Assembly (NCBI GenBank): GCA_947259185.1
Contig: CAMYKT010000016.1
Span: forward strand, 1 to 39,650
Origin: an uncultured Methanobacteriaceae archaeon
GTDB taxonomy: Archaea; Methanobacteriota; Methanobacteria; Methanobacteriales; Methanobacteriaceae
Length of the DNA: 39,650 nt
Reading direction: 5' to 3'
Positions within the stretch are counted from its first letter, which is position 1, and every line of letters starts with the position of its first letter. The notes beneath the pieces were generated by a model. The model saw nothing but the letters and a program-made list of their open reading frames with translations. It did not search any database and was not told where the DNA came from. This document shows, in pieces, positions 17,114 to 25,443 of this stretch. A program made the translations under genes and the position numbers.

Positions 17114-17923
17114 TTAACCTATCCACATAAATGCAATTAACATGCTTAAAAGTGAAACCATACGTGCTATTTCATTGGTAGCCCCTAAAACATCACCAGT
17201 AGCATTTTTAAAATGTTTTCGGGCCATAAGGGCTACATAAATTCCCGCCAGAATACTAAATATGATTCCAACTATTCCTACACTTCCTAAGAGCAGGAAA
17301 CCAATTAAAAGACTTATAATGACTATTATGCTCATTGAATAAGGGTTCATAGCTTTAATAAAATATTTACCTGTGCCCTGTTCTTCGGGGGATGAGATGG
17401 TGCAGCAGCTAACTAGCGCTAGTTTGGCCCCTATTTCTGATATAACAAGAGCATAAAATAGGTTCATACTGGGCAGAGAAGCTATAGTGGCCACTGTTAT
17501 GGCTGCCACAATAAAAAATATAGAAATCCCTCCGGTACCTATGCGGGGATCTCTCATAATTTCAATCTTTCGCTCAGGAGCTCCATGTGCCATAAGAGCA
17601 TCTCCCATATCTATAAGTCCATCCAGGTGATGAAAACCGGTGAAGTATAGGGCGAAGCTATATACTATGGTGGAGATTATAAGTGGAGGCAACATAATAT
17701 TCTGCAGGACCAATCCCACTAACCCTACCAATGCTCCAATTAAGCCACCAATTAAGGGCCACATCCAGGTATATCTTGCCATATCCTTTATACTGGTGTG
17801 GATATTCAGGGGTATTACTGTGGAAAATGATAAAAGTCCGGCTATACTTATATACCATGCTGTCTTTTTTAGATTATTATCTGTTACTGGGGTTTTTTTA
17901 ACTGGCTTATCAGGGGTGGACAT
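17114..17923 (-). CDS. cobS: Cobalamin synthase (adenosylcobinamide-GDP ribazoletransferase)
   Basis: Integral membrane enzyme that joins adenosylcobinamide-GDP to alpha-ribazole (or its phosphate) in the last steps of cobamide assembly. 269 residues with several hydrophobic helices. The family's active-site segment is visible as FTGFHHLDGLIDMGDALMAHG, followed by RDPRIGTGG. The N-terminal 25 residues (PDKPVKKTP) form a charged extension before the first helix. GGGAG precedes the ATG. It lies downstream of a CbiS-like gene in the same direction, so the two form a small cobamide set; methanogens need cobamides for methyltransferases. Confidence 0.92.
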   Translation of the reverse strand: MSTPDKPVKKTPVTDNNLKKTAWYISIAGLLSFSTVIPLNIHTSIKDMARYTWMWPLIGGLIGALVGLVGLVLQNIMLPPLIISTIVYSFALYFTGFHHLDGLIDMGDALMAHGAPERKIEIMRDPRIGTGGISIFFIVAAITVATIASLPSMNLFYALVISEIGAKLALVSCCTISSPEEQGTGKYFIKAMNPYSMSIIVIISLLIGFLLLGSVGIVGIIFSILAGIYVALMARKHFKNATGDVLGATNEIARMVSLLSMLIAFMWIG

Positions 17924-18077
17924 TTATTATTCTCCCGGTGTTCAATAACTTAAATAAAAAAATCGTAAGGGTTTTGATCTATAATCATTAATTCTGGCCA
18001 TAGCTTTTTTATAATTTAATTTATATATTCTCCACCTGGTTTAAATTCAATTTTTTCAAAATCTCAGTATATTTATC

Positions 18078-19178
18078 CTATTCTTCAAATATTTTAGACA
18101 TGCATCCTGCCACCAGACCGGCAAATACATCATCCAGCATAGGCCCTAAAGTGGATAAAATACCGGGCTTTAATTCATCATAACGCTTAAAATTGAAAAT
18201 AGCTTTTGTTCCTGCAATTTGATTGGCTATGGCCATTCCCAATACCTCATCACTGTAAAGGTAAGCGGGATCATCATCTACATTTACTTCTCTTAAACGA
18301 TGATGCTTAAAATCCTCTTCCACTCTGATACCGGCCATGATAAGAGCTATCACATTTATGTCTGCTAAAGATTTTAAAATTTGTTTACCCAGGGCTTCTT
18401 TTAGCTCAGGACTAATCTCTACTCCCACACAAAGCTCCATTCCTGCATTCACCAGGTCTTCCATGGTAACACCAGATTCATAAATAAAATCAAGGATTCC
18501 TTTTGAGAAATTAGACTCATTAAAAGCTTTTTTACTGTTTTCAACCATAATGTGCTTAATTGATTCTGATAGCTCTCTTTCAAAAGAGAGATTTTCAACA
18601 GGATTTCCTTCCAAAGAACAGGTTTCATTGTCTATAACCGAAGCTACCACCAGACAATCATCATCTGCATGATTTTCCACTAATAAAGGGACACCTTTCA
18701 TATTTTCTATTTGTTTTTTAGTCTCAACTGCAGTCTTAAAGCATTTTAAAAGTGCAGCAGAAGTCAGGTTTTCATGCATGATTAGCAGGTGGTGTAAGGA
18801 CCAGGGTAAATAATCACTACCTTCTTGATAAATAAGGTTTAAAGAGTCTGAAATAGGATTTAATTTAATGGAATTTGCCTTAAAAGTAATTAAACTAATC
18901 CTGTCGGTAGAGGTAATAAATAAACCTTCATCAAAGGGGTGATTAATAAGTGAAAATTTTCCTTCAATGTTATTCTCTTTCAGTAATGATTCCAACTCAG
19001 CGATTCTCAGGGAATTTGTTTTATTTTCCTCGGTCTGATTAATTATGATGTTTTGAACTCTATTTAATCCGCCCCCTATGTCACATATTCCCATAACCAA
19101 AAAACCTTTCTTTCTGTTAATAATTATCGTTTGAGGGTTTTTATAGATTAAAACATCACTTATATTGATCTTTTCCAT
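18078..19178 (-). CDS. cbiS: CbiS-like fusion: CbiZ-type amidohydrolase plus CobZ-type phosphatase
   Basis: 366 residues in two parts. The C-terminal 140 residues (GVTMEDLVNAGMELCVGVEIS, NVIALIMAGIRVEEDF, SDEVLGMAIANQIAGTKA, KPGILSTLGPMLDDVFAGLVAGC) match CobZ, the PgpA-like alpha-ribazole-5'-phosphate phosphatase. The N-terminal 220 residues resemble CbiZ, which cleaves adenosylcobinamide to adenosylcobyric acid: CDIGGGLNRVQNI, LTSAALLKCFKTAVETKKQI and ADDDCLVVASV. Such CbiZ-CobZ fusions (CbiS) are known in methanogens. The N-terminal half looks diverged, so its activity is less sure. cobS lies downstream in the same direction. Confidence 0.75.
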   Translation of the reverse strand: MEKINISDVLIYKNPQTIIINRKKGFLVMGICDIGGGLNRVQNIIINQTEENKTNSLRIAELESLLKENNIEGKFSLINHPFDEGLFITSTDRISLITFKANSIKLNPISDSLNLIYQEGSDYLPWSLHHLLIMHENLTSAALLKCFKTAVETKKQIENMKGVPLLVENHADDDCLVVASVIDNETCSLEGNPVENLSFERELSESIKHIMVENSKKAFNESNFSKGILDFIYESGVTMEDLVNAGMELCVGVEISPELKEALGKQILKSLADINVIALIMAGIRVEEDFKHHRLREVNVDDDPAYLYSDEVLGMAIANQIAGTKAIFNFKRYDELKPGILSTLGPMLDDVFAGLVAGCMSKIFEE

Positions 19179-19240
19179 ATAGTCACTCCATCACCAATAA
19201 TATTATAATGTGGAATACATATTTAATAAAGGGTGTTAAT

Positions 19241-19579
19241 ATGAAAGTTCATTTACGGGTTTTTGTGGAAATTGAGAACCTGGGAAAGGTGATGAATTCT
19301 CTGACTAAATCAGGGGTCACCGGGTTTTATATAGTGGAATACAGGGGAATTTCACCTCAGGAATGGCAGGGATTTAATATCAAAGAAGATCCTGAATCAG
19401 CCATATCCATTATAAAAGACTATGCCAGGGATGCAGTTCAGGTTTGTTCAGTACTTGATGAAGAAAAGGTACAACCAATCATCGATGAAATCGGGTTGAT
19501 TTTGAAGGATGAAAAATATACCATTGTGGAAATTCCCATCCGGCGCATTATTGTAAATAAGGGAGCTAAGGATATATAA
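19241..19579 (+). CDS. Small ferredoxin-fold protein, MJ1244-like
   Basis: 112 residues from the ATG at 19241, chosen because GGGTG lies six bases upstream (an ATG 33 bases earlier has no site). The sequence alternates beta and alpha stretches (MKVHLRVFVEIENLGKVMNSL; SGVTGFYIVEYRG; DAVQVCSVLDEEKVQPIIDEIG; YTIVEIPIRRIIVNKG), a pattern like PII/CutA-type ferredoxin-fold proteins and like the uncharacterised MJ1244 family of methanogens. No catalytic motif is visible. It is divergent from cbiS with a 62-bp gap. The function is unknown; a regulatory or ligand-sensing trimer is an inference. Confidence 0.55.
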   Translation: MKVHLRVFVEIENLGKVMNSLTKSGVTGFYIVEYRGISPQEWQGFNIKEDPESAISIIKDYARDAVQVCSVLDEEKVQPIIDEIGLILKDEKYTIVEIPIRRIIVNKGAKDI

Positions 19580-19708
19580 TTAAATAAATTATTTTTTTCT
19601 AGGCTAGGGAATAAGGGAAGCCTGATAACTCTAAGCCTGCAATATTATTATTTTTCAATTAAATACATTATTAAGCTAGTAAGATAACTCTTTAAAGGAA
19701 AGTTGGCC

Positions 19709-20914
19709 ATGGTAGTAATAATTGATCCTCAAAATGCAGGAATATCTGGAAATATGGTTTTAGGTGCTTTACTTGATTTGGGGGCCCACTTAAATGAAAC
19801 TAAAGAAATAATGGAATACTCTGCTTCCCTATTAGGGGAAGTTGAAGTAAAAATATCTTCTATTAATAAAGCAGGAATCAAATCCACCTATGTACAGGTT
19901 GATGCTAAAGATACTAAACCTATTTACTATAATGAATTTAAGAAAAAACTGGACAATATTAATCATGACCTGCTGGATGAACAGGTAATTGATTTTGCCA
20001 GGGAAGTATTCCATAGAATAGCTGTTGGTGAATCACAAGCCCACGGGACTTCTTTAGATAATACCCATTTCCATGAAGTAGGAGCAGCAGATGCCTTAGC
20101 AGATGTTGTAGGGGCCAGTTTTGCCTATCATCAATTAAAACTCCATCATGAAAAAATATATTCACTCCCGGTGGCTCTGGGTGGTGGGACTATCCAGGGG
20201 GCTCATGGAAGAATGCCCATACCTGCCCCTGCTACTTTAAATATTTTAAAAGGAGCTTTAACCCTGGGGGGGCCGGTTCACAGTGAACTGACCACACCTA
20301 CCGGAGCATCTATTTTAATGAGTATGAAAGACGAATTTAAAACATTCTATCCGGTATTTTCACCCTCCGAGGTGGGTTATGGTGCAGGAACCATGGATCT
20401 GGACTTCCCCAATGTACTTCGTATAATAAGAGGCTCTTTACCTGTGGAACAGGATAAAATCTCATTGCTGGAGACCAATTTAGACCACCTCAGTGGAGAA
20501 GTAATGGGCCACCTCTTTGAAATATTAAAAAACGAGGGAGCTCTGGATGTATCCATCATCCCCAGTATAATGAAGAAAAACAGACCGGGTCAGCTTTTAA
20601 GGGTGATATGTAAATCTAAAGATTCAAATAAGGTTACAGAATCTATATTCAAAGAAACAGGGACCCTGGGGGTGAGAACCTTTCCATTAATTCACCGCAG
20701 TGTACTTCAACGAAAGATCATACCTCTGGAAGTTAATATTGATGGTCGGCACCAGATGAACTTTAAAGTGGGAATGCGGGATTCTAAAATAATAACTGCC
20801 CGGGTGGAGTATGAGGATGCCCGCCGCATATCCGCAAAAACAGGAATCCCTTTAAATGATGTGATGGTTCAGGCTAACGAGGCCTTTAAAAAGCAATTTG
20901 ATAATGATAAATAA
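19709..20914 (+). CDS. larC: LarC-type nickel insertion protein (nickel-pincer cofactor)
   Basis: About 401 residues of the LarC family (PF01969). LarC inserts nickel into the pyridinium-3,5-bisthiocarboxylic acid mononucleotide cofactor by a CTP-dependent cyclometallation. Visible are an N-terminal segment IDPQNAGISGNMVLGALLDLG, a His-rich centre (HGTSLDNTHFHEVGAADALADVVGA), and HGRMPIPAPATLNIL. The C-terminal region has LETNLDHLSGEVMGHLFEIL. The ATG at 19709 is preferred to an in-frame TTG at 19703 because AAAGGA lies at normal distance. No larB or larE is nearby, so the cofactor's client enzyme is not shown here. queC follows 36 bp later. Confidence 0.88.
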   Translation: MVVIIDPQNAGISGNMVLGALLDLGAHLNETKEIMEYSASLLGEVEVKISSINKAGIKSTYVQVDAKDTKPIYYNEFKKKLDNINHDLLDEQVIDFAREVFHRIAVGESQAHGTSLDNTHFHEVGAADALADVVGASFAYHQLKLHHEKIYSLPVALGGGTIQGAHGRMPIPAPATLNILKGALTLGGPVHSELTTPTGASILMSMKDEFKTFYPVFSPSEVGYGAGTMDLDFPNVLRIIRGSLPVEQDKISLLETNLDHLSGEVMGHLFEILKNEGALDVSIIPSIMKKNRPGQLLRVICKSKDSNKVTESIFKETGTLGVRTFPLIHRSVLQRKIIPLEVNIDGRHQMNFKVGMRDSKIITARVEYEDARRISAKTGIPLNDVMVQANEAFKKQFDNDK

Positions 20915-20950
20915 AAATTTTTACTTTATTTAACTTTAAGGAGAGTTATC

Positions 20951-21640
20951 ATGCATTCATCTAAAAAAAAAGCAATTGCAGTACTTTCGGGGGGACTGGA
21001 TTCTACTGTGGCCACAACATACTTCCATAAGCAATACCAAATTCATGCCCTGACTTTCGATTATGGACAGAGAAGTTCTAACCGGGAAATAGAGTCATCC
21101 AGAGAAATATGTAAGGAGCTAAATATTAAACACACCGTCATGGATTTAAGCTGGCTGGGTAAACTGGGAAAATCGGCCTTAACTTCTCAGGATAGGGAGG
21201 TACCGAGTCTTAAAAATGAAGAACTGGATGATAAACAAATTTGTGATGATACGGCCCGAAAAGTATGGGTTCCTGGAAGGAACATTGTATTTACTGCTAT
21301 TGCAACTGCATTTGCTGAATCTGAGGATGCAGAGATAATTATAGTTGGTTGGGATGAGGAAGAAGCAACTACTTTCCCTGACAACTCTCGGGAGTTTTTA
21401 GATGCTTTCAATCAGACCCTGGGAATAGGTACCCTGGAAGGAGTACAGATTGCAGCTCCAGTAATTGATCTATCCAAAAAAGAAATAGTGGAGCTGGGGC
21501 ATCAAATAGCCGCGCCTATGGAATTTAGTTATTCCTGTTATATGGGGACTGAACATCACTGTGGAACATGCGAATCATGTATGAGAAGAAAGAGGGCATT
21601 TTTAAATTCTAATATTGAAGATAAAACTATTTATGAGTAA
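20951..21640 (+). CDS. queC: 7-cyano-7-deazaguanine synthase
   Basis: Makes preQ0 from 7-carboxy-7-deazaguanine, ATP and ammonia; in archaea preQ0 is the precursor of archaeosine at tRNA position 15. 229 residues. The PP-loop motif VLSGGLDSTVATTYF is at about residues 11-25. The zinc site is in the last 35 residues (SCYMGTEHHCGTCESC). FDYGQRSSNREIESS and WVPGRNIVF are further family marks. GGAGAG precedes the ATG. It lies 36 bp after larC, so co-transcription is plausible although the pathways differ. Confidence 0.94.
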   Translation: MHSSKKKAIAVLSGGLDSTVATTYFHKQYQIHALTFDYGQRSSNREIESSREICKELNIKHTVMDLSWLGKLGKSALTSQDREVPSLKNEELDDKQICDDTARKVWVPGRNIVFTAIATAFAESEDAEIIIVGWDEEEATTFPDNSREFLDAFNQTLGIGTLEGVQIAAPVIDLSKKEIVELGHQIAAPMEFSYSCYMGTEHHCGTCESCMRRKRAFLNSNIEDKTIYE

Positions 21641-21820
21641 TGTAAATAATTTATTTTCATACAAATATCTATAATAGAATCCCAAGCATATTAGCGTTAT
21701 TTTATATTTTAAATCATTTTATTCTAATTATGAGTAATAGAAAACAAAGTGTTATCCCATATAATGCCTAAATTAATATTTTATAATTATCATACTTATC
21801 AATCAAAAGGGGAATGGAAT

Positions 21821-22342
21821 ATGGAGCAGGAGAATAAGATACTACTACCCATTCTAATTTTAGCTTTATTGGGATTAGGGTTACAATCAACAGGTTTAAC
21901 TGATTGGGGTATCATGCTGGATGAAAGCTTTAATTTTAATTCAGATGATATTATTTCAGGGTCAGGTGGGGGATTATTGGACATTTTTAACTTTTATTTA
22001 CCTGTTATTCCATCTGAAGAAGTTTCAGAATATAAAGCTTCTGCTATTACTTTAAACCAATCTATTATTGATTATGAGTCCTGGGAAAAAGTAAAGGTAA
22101 CCGGTGAAATTACAAATAAACGTATAAATTATGATGGCACCGTTAATATTATTTTAAAAGTTTCTGAAATTCCAGGATATCCTTACATTTACTTGAGTTA
22201 TTCTCAGGATATGCCTTTCCAGATAGGTGATAACATTACTGCTTATGGGCAATTTTCAGGAAGGTGTGATGATGAAGATTTATCACCAGAGAAAATGATA
22301 CCTCTGGTAAGGACAGTTTACATAGAAAAGGTTGATAACTGA
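21821..22342 (+). CDS. Membrane-anchored protein with putative OB-fold domain
   Basis: 173 residues from the ATG at 21821, which has AAGGGG at good spacing. A hydrophobic segment at residues 5-22 is a signal anchor. A short linker rich in Ser/Gly/Asp follows, then a soluble domain from about residue 75. There, YESWEKVKVTGEITNKRINYDGTV, IYLSYSQDMPFQIGDNITAYGQFSGRC and the following strand suggest an OB-fold-like five-strand barrel, as in small extracytoplasmic 'nucleic-acid-binding-like' domains. The function is not recognised. The gene is flanked by queC and the convergent pycB. Confidence 0.5.
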   Translation: MEQENKILLPILILALLGLGLQSTGLTDWGIMLDESFNFNSDDIISGSGGGLLDIFNFYLPVIPSEEVSEYKASAITLNQSIIDYESWEKVKVTGEITNKRINYDGTVNIILKVSEIPGYPYIYLSYSQDMPFQIGDNITAYGQFSGRCDDEDLSPEKMIPLVRTVYIEKVDN

Positions 22343-22400
22343 TTGTTTAAAAATAGAATTAAATTTTTTTTAGAAATATTAAAAAATAGGAGATTTAATC

Positions 22401-22447
22401 AAAAAAAATAAAAAATTTGTATCTAAAACATGAATTATTTTAGATAC
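22401..22447 (-). terminator. Hairpin terminator of pycB
   Basis: GTATCTAAAA and TTTTAGATAC (22419-22428 and 22438-22447) form a perfect 10-bp stem with a 9-nt loop. It abuts the pycB stop codon and, on the minus strand, is followed by T-rich sequence (complement of 22418-22401). Confidence 0.65.
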
Positions 22448-24169
22448 CTAACCTATAACTAGCAGGGTGTCACCGGCATTCACCGTTTCACCTTCAGCAG
22501 TTAATATGTCTTCCACTTTTCCACTGTGGGTGGCATGAATATCATTTTCCATTTTCATGGCCTCAATAACTGCCACCACATCCCCTTCATTAACCTTATC
22601 TCCTATGTCCACCTTCAATTTAAGAATCATTCCTTGCATGGTAGAGGTAACTCCTCCTTCTACAGGGCCATTGTTACTGGACGCAGTTCCTGTTTCTTCA
22701 ATTGAGATAAAACCAGTAGGGACTATTTTTACATCAAATAAGTCTCCATCTACTTCCACACTATATTCTGAAGGTATTTCTACCGGTCCAGAGTATCCTG
22801 CGGAATCCTCAGGAGGGGCTAAAATTTCTTCTTCAGCTTCTCCTTTTAAAAATTTAGGGGCTATGGCCGGGTAGAGGGCCAGAGTAATGATGTCCTCTTC
22901 TTTAGAGATTATATTTGCTTCTTCCCCTTCTTTTTTATATCTTTCCCATTGTGGTTCCAGAATATCAGCAGGTCGGGTATCGATAGGCACTTCTTCCCCT
23001 ATGATTTTTTTAGCTATTTTTTTATCCACCGGGGCAGGTGGCCTTCCATAGAACCCTTTGAAGTATTCCTTTACTTCATTGGAAACCATTTTGTACCTTT
23101 CTCCACCTAAAATATTCATCACAGCCTGGATACCAACTATCTGACTGGTCGGAGTTACCAGAGGAGGATACCCCATTTCCTGCCTTACTTTTGGCATTTC
23201 TTCCAGGACGTCTTCATAACGATCCAGAGCATTTTGATCCTTTAACTGGGAGACCAGATTGGATAACATTCCACCAGGGATCTGGTAAATCAATACATCG
23301 GTGTCAATTTGTTCAGCAATGGGATCCAGAAGGCTGCTATATTTTTTCTTGATTTCTTCAAAATACTTTTTAATACGGGTTAAAGTTTTTAAATCAATAC
23401 CCGTATCATAGGGGGTATCTTTTAGAGCAGCCACAATACTTTCTGTAGGTGGTTGAGAAGCTCCCCATGACAATGGAGAAATTGCAGTATCAATTATGTC
23501 CACCCCTGCTTGACAGGCAGCATAATAACTCATGGGAGTCATACCACTGGTACAGTGACAGTGTAAATTCACCATTAAATCAGTTTCTTCTTTTAAGGTT
23601 TTAACCAATTCGAATGTATCATGGGGTGAAATTAGACCTGCCATATCTTTAATAGCCACCGAATCACAGTTTAAAGCTTCTAATTCCTGGGCAAATTCCA
23701 CATATTTTTCCATAGTGTGGTAAGGGCTGGTGGTATAACTTATTACTCCTTGTACATGAGCTCCCTGGTCTTTAGCTATTTTAATAGCGTATTCCATATT
23801 TCTTATATCATTTAAAGCGTCAAAAATTCTGAAAATATCAATACCATTTTCATAAGATTTTTCCACGAATTTTTTTACTATGTCATCCGGGTAATGTTTA
23901 TAACCTACCAGGTTCTGTCCCCGTAGAAGCATCTGTAGGGGGGTCTTTTTAACATGTTCTTTGAGGCTACGTAGCCTTTCCCATGGATCTTCATTTAGAT
24001 ATCTTATACAGGTATCAAAGGTGGCACCACCCCAGGCTTCCAGAGAATAAAACCCTGCATTGTCCATTTCCTCTGCAATGGGAAGCATATCTCGGGTTCT
24101 CATCCGGGTAGCCAGAAGTGACTGGTGTGCATCCCGAAATGCAGTCTCTACGATTTTTATTTTTTTCAT
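22448..24169 (-). CDS. pycB: Pyruvate carboxylase subunit B (carboxyltransferase plus biotin carrier)
   Basis: About 573 residues. With PycA (biotin carboxylase, not in the window) it carboxylates pyruvate to oxaloacetate. The N-terminal TIM barrel shows RDAHQSLLATRMRT, VAIKDMAGLISP with the metal-ligand lysine, and NLHCHCTSGM. The C-terminal biotinyl domain carries AMKM, whose biotinylated Lys is 35 residues from the end. The PTSQIVGIQAV segment is typical of this family. A GTG at 24178 region lies within GTGAGGG, so the ATG at 24169, five bases beyond it, is preferred. Sequence alone does not fully exclude an oxaloacetate decarboxylase alpha subunit, but no beta/gamma membrane genes are present and methanogens use PycAB. 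Confidence 0.9.
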   Translation of the reverse strand: MKKIKIVETAFRDAHQSLLATRMRTRDMLPIAEEMDNAGFYSLEAWGGATFDTCIRYLNEDPWERLRSLKEHVKKTPLQMLLRGQNLVGYKHYPDDIVKKFVEKSYENGIDIFRIFDALNDIRNMEYAIKIAKDQGAHVQGVISYTTSPYHTMEKYVEFAQELEALNCDSVAIKDMAGLISPHDTFELVKTLKEETDLMVNLHCHCTSGMTPMSYYAACQAGVDIIDTAISPLSWGASQPPTESIVAALKDTPYDTGIDLKTLTRIKKYFEEIKKKYSSLLDPIAEQIDTDVLIYQIPGGMLSNLVSQLKDQNALDRYEDVLEEMPKVRQEMGYPPLVTPTSQIVGIQAVMNILGGERYKMVSNEVKEYFKGFYGRPPAPVDKKIAKKIIGEEVPIDTRPADILEPQWERYKKEGEEANIISKEEDIITLALYPAIAPKFLKGEAEEEILAPPEDSAGYSGPVEIPSEYSVEVDGDLFDVKIVPTGFISIEETGTASSNNGPVEGGVTSTMQGMILKLKVDIGDKVNEGDVVAVIEAMKMENDIHATHSGKVEDILTAEGETVNAGDTLLVIG

Positions 24170-24216
24170 CATGACCCTCACAAGAAATACTTTAAATAAT
24201 TCAAAACTTAGAATAT

Positions 24217-24226
24217 CTTTATATAG
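24217..24226 (-). promoter_or_regulatory. TATA box of pycB
   Basis: On the minus strand the sequence CTATATAAAG lies about 48-57 bases before the chosen pycB ATG. This predicts a transcription start about 25 bases downstream of it and a short leader. Confidence 0.5.
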
Positions 24227-24495
24227 TTAGTAAGTACTACCTTAAATACTTCTCAAAAATCCATGCCCCGGTTTTTTAGTTTCTTATACTTATACTAAGG
24301 ATATTTATAATTTATCAGTTTATAGTATTATTTTTTTCATCCCTTTTATTCAGGGTAAGATTTTGAATAATATTCTAATTTCTCAAGGATTTTAATTGAA
24401 AAATATTATATCTTAATAAGAATAAGGTGCATATTTGATCATTAATTAATCAGCAATAGCTTACTTTTTTCAACTTTTGATTGAATCTATAGAAA

Positions 24496-24504
24496 AATTT
24501 ATAT
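24496..24504 (+). promoter_or_regulatory. TATA box of the nif operon
   Basis: AATTTATAT is followed by GGCAGG. With the usual archaeal spacing, transcription should begin around 24525-24528. This would place the NrpR operator just downstream of the start site, as known for nif of Methanococcus maripaludis. Confidence 0.5.
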
Positions 24505-24539
24505 GGCAGGTCATACAACCTTCACCTATCAAACTTAAT

Positions 24540-24555
24540 CGGAAATATGCTTCCG
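24540..24555 (+). promoter_or_regulatory. NrpR-type nitrogen operator of nif
   Basis: CGGAAATATGCTTCCG is a perfect match to the methanogen operator GGAA-N6-TTCC, with one extra paired base on each side. NrpR represses nif transcription at this element under nitrogen sufficiency and is released by 2-oxoglutarate. A partial second element overlaps it: TTCCG is repeated seven bases downstream, and CCGT/ACGG arms span 24553-24569. Confidence 0.75.
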
Positions 24556-24600
24556 TATTCCGATAACGGTTTGTATTAAAAAATTTTAAGAGAGTTTGCT

Positions 24601-25428
24601 ATGGTAAGAAAAATTGCAATATATGGAAAAGGTGGAATTGGAAAATCTACAACTCAACAGAATACTGCTGCTGCTATGGCAGAATTTCAGGATCAAAATG
24701 TAATGATACATGGCTGTGATCCAAAAGCAGACAGCACCCGGCTGGTATTGGGTGGAAAAATGCAGACCACCATGATGGATACCTTAAGAGAACTGGGGGA
24801 AGAAGGATGTACACCTGAAGCAGTGGTTGAAACTGGATTTAAAGGAATAAAATGTGTAGAATCTGGAGGGCCAGAACCAGGGGTGGGCTGTGCTGGCCGG
24901 GGAGTAATCACCGCCATATCCCTTATGGAAATGCATGGAGTATATGAGGAAAACCTTGATTTTGTATTCTTTGATGTACTGGGGGATGTGGTATGTGGAG
25001 GATTTGCCATGCCTGTTCGAGATGGAAAAGCTGAAGAAATATATATAGTCGCTTCTGGTGAAATGATGGCTCTTTATGCGGCTAATAACATCTGTAAAGG
25101 CATGGTAAAGTACGCCCATCAAAGCGGGGTACGATTAGGGGGAATAATATGCAATAGTCGTAATGTGGATGGTGAAATGGAATTAATGGAAGAATTCTGC
25201 GAAAAAATTGGGACTCAGCTTATTCATTTTGTCCCCCGGGATAATATTGTCCAAAAAGCAGAATTCAATAAAAAATCAGTTATTGAATTTGATCCGGAAT
25301 GTAACCAGGCCATGGAATACAAAGAACTGGGACGCAAAATAATTGAAAATAAAAATTTCGTAATCCCCACCCCTATGTCCATGGATGAAATGGAAGAACT
25401 GGTGGTTAAATACGGGGCCCTGGATTAA
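24601..25428 (+). CDS. nifH: Nitrogenase iron protein
   Basis: Homodimeric ATPase that donates electrons to the NifDK protein and also takes part in cofactor assembly. 275 residues. P-loop GKGGIGKS is at 9-16. C97 (GCAGRGV) and C132 (DVVCGGFAMP) are the ligands of the bridging [4Fe-4S] cluster, and R100 is the residue that is ADP-ribosylated in some bacteria. Numbering agrees with Azotobacter NifH. The start is preceded by a weak GAGAG site. It is the first gene of a co-directional cluster nifH-I1-I2-D-K-E-N-X under an NrpR operator. VnfH/AnfH cannot be excluded by this protein alone, but the rest of the cluster points to the Mo system. Confidence 0.97.
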   Translation: MVRKIAIYGKGGIGKSTTQQNTAAAMAEFQDQNVMIHGCDPKADSTRLVLGGKMQTTMMDTLRELGEEGCTPEAVVETGFKGIKCVESGGPEPGVGCAGRGVITAISLMEMHGVYEENLDFVFFDVLGDVVCGGFAMPVRDGKAEEIYIVASGEMMALYAANNICKGMVKYAHQSGVRLGGIICNSRNVDGEMELMEEFCEKIGTQLIHFVPRDNIVQKAEFNKKSVIEFDPECNQAMEYKELGRKIIENKNFVIPTPMSMDEMEELVVKYGALD

Positions 25429-25443
25429 AAAGGAGAAAGTCAG

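Larger units (their letters stand above)
24182..24600. other. Divergent control region between pycB and nifH
   Basis: About 420 bp of AT-rich DNA with no supported gene. It contains the pycB TATA element near 24217-24226 (minus strand), the nifH TATA element near 24496-24504, and the NrpR-type operator at 24540-24555. The middle (24300-24470) is AT-rich without clear structure. No tRNA or small ORF with a ribosome site was found. Confidence 0.6.
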
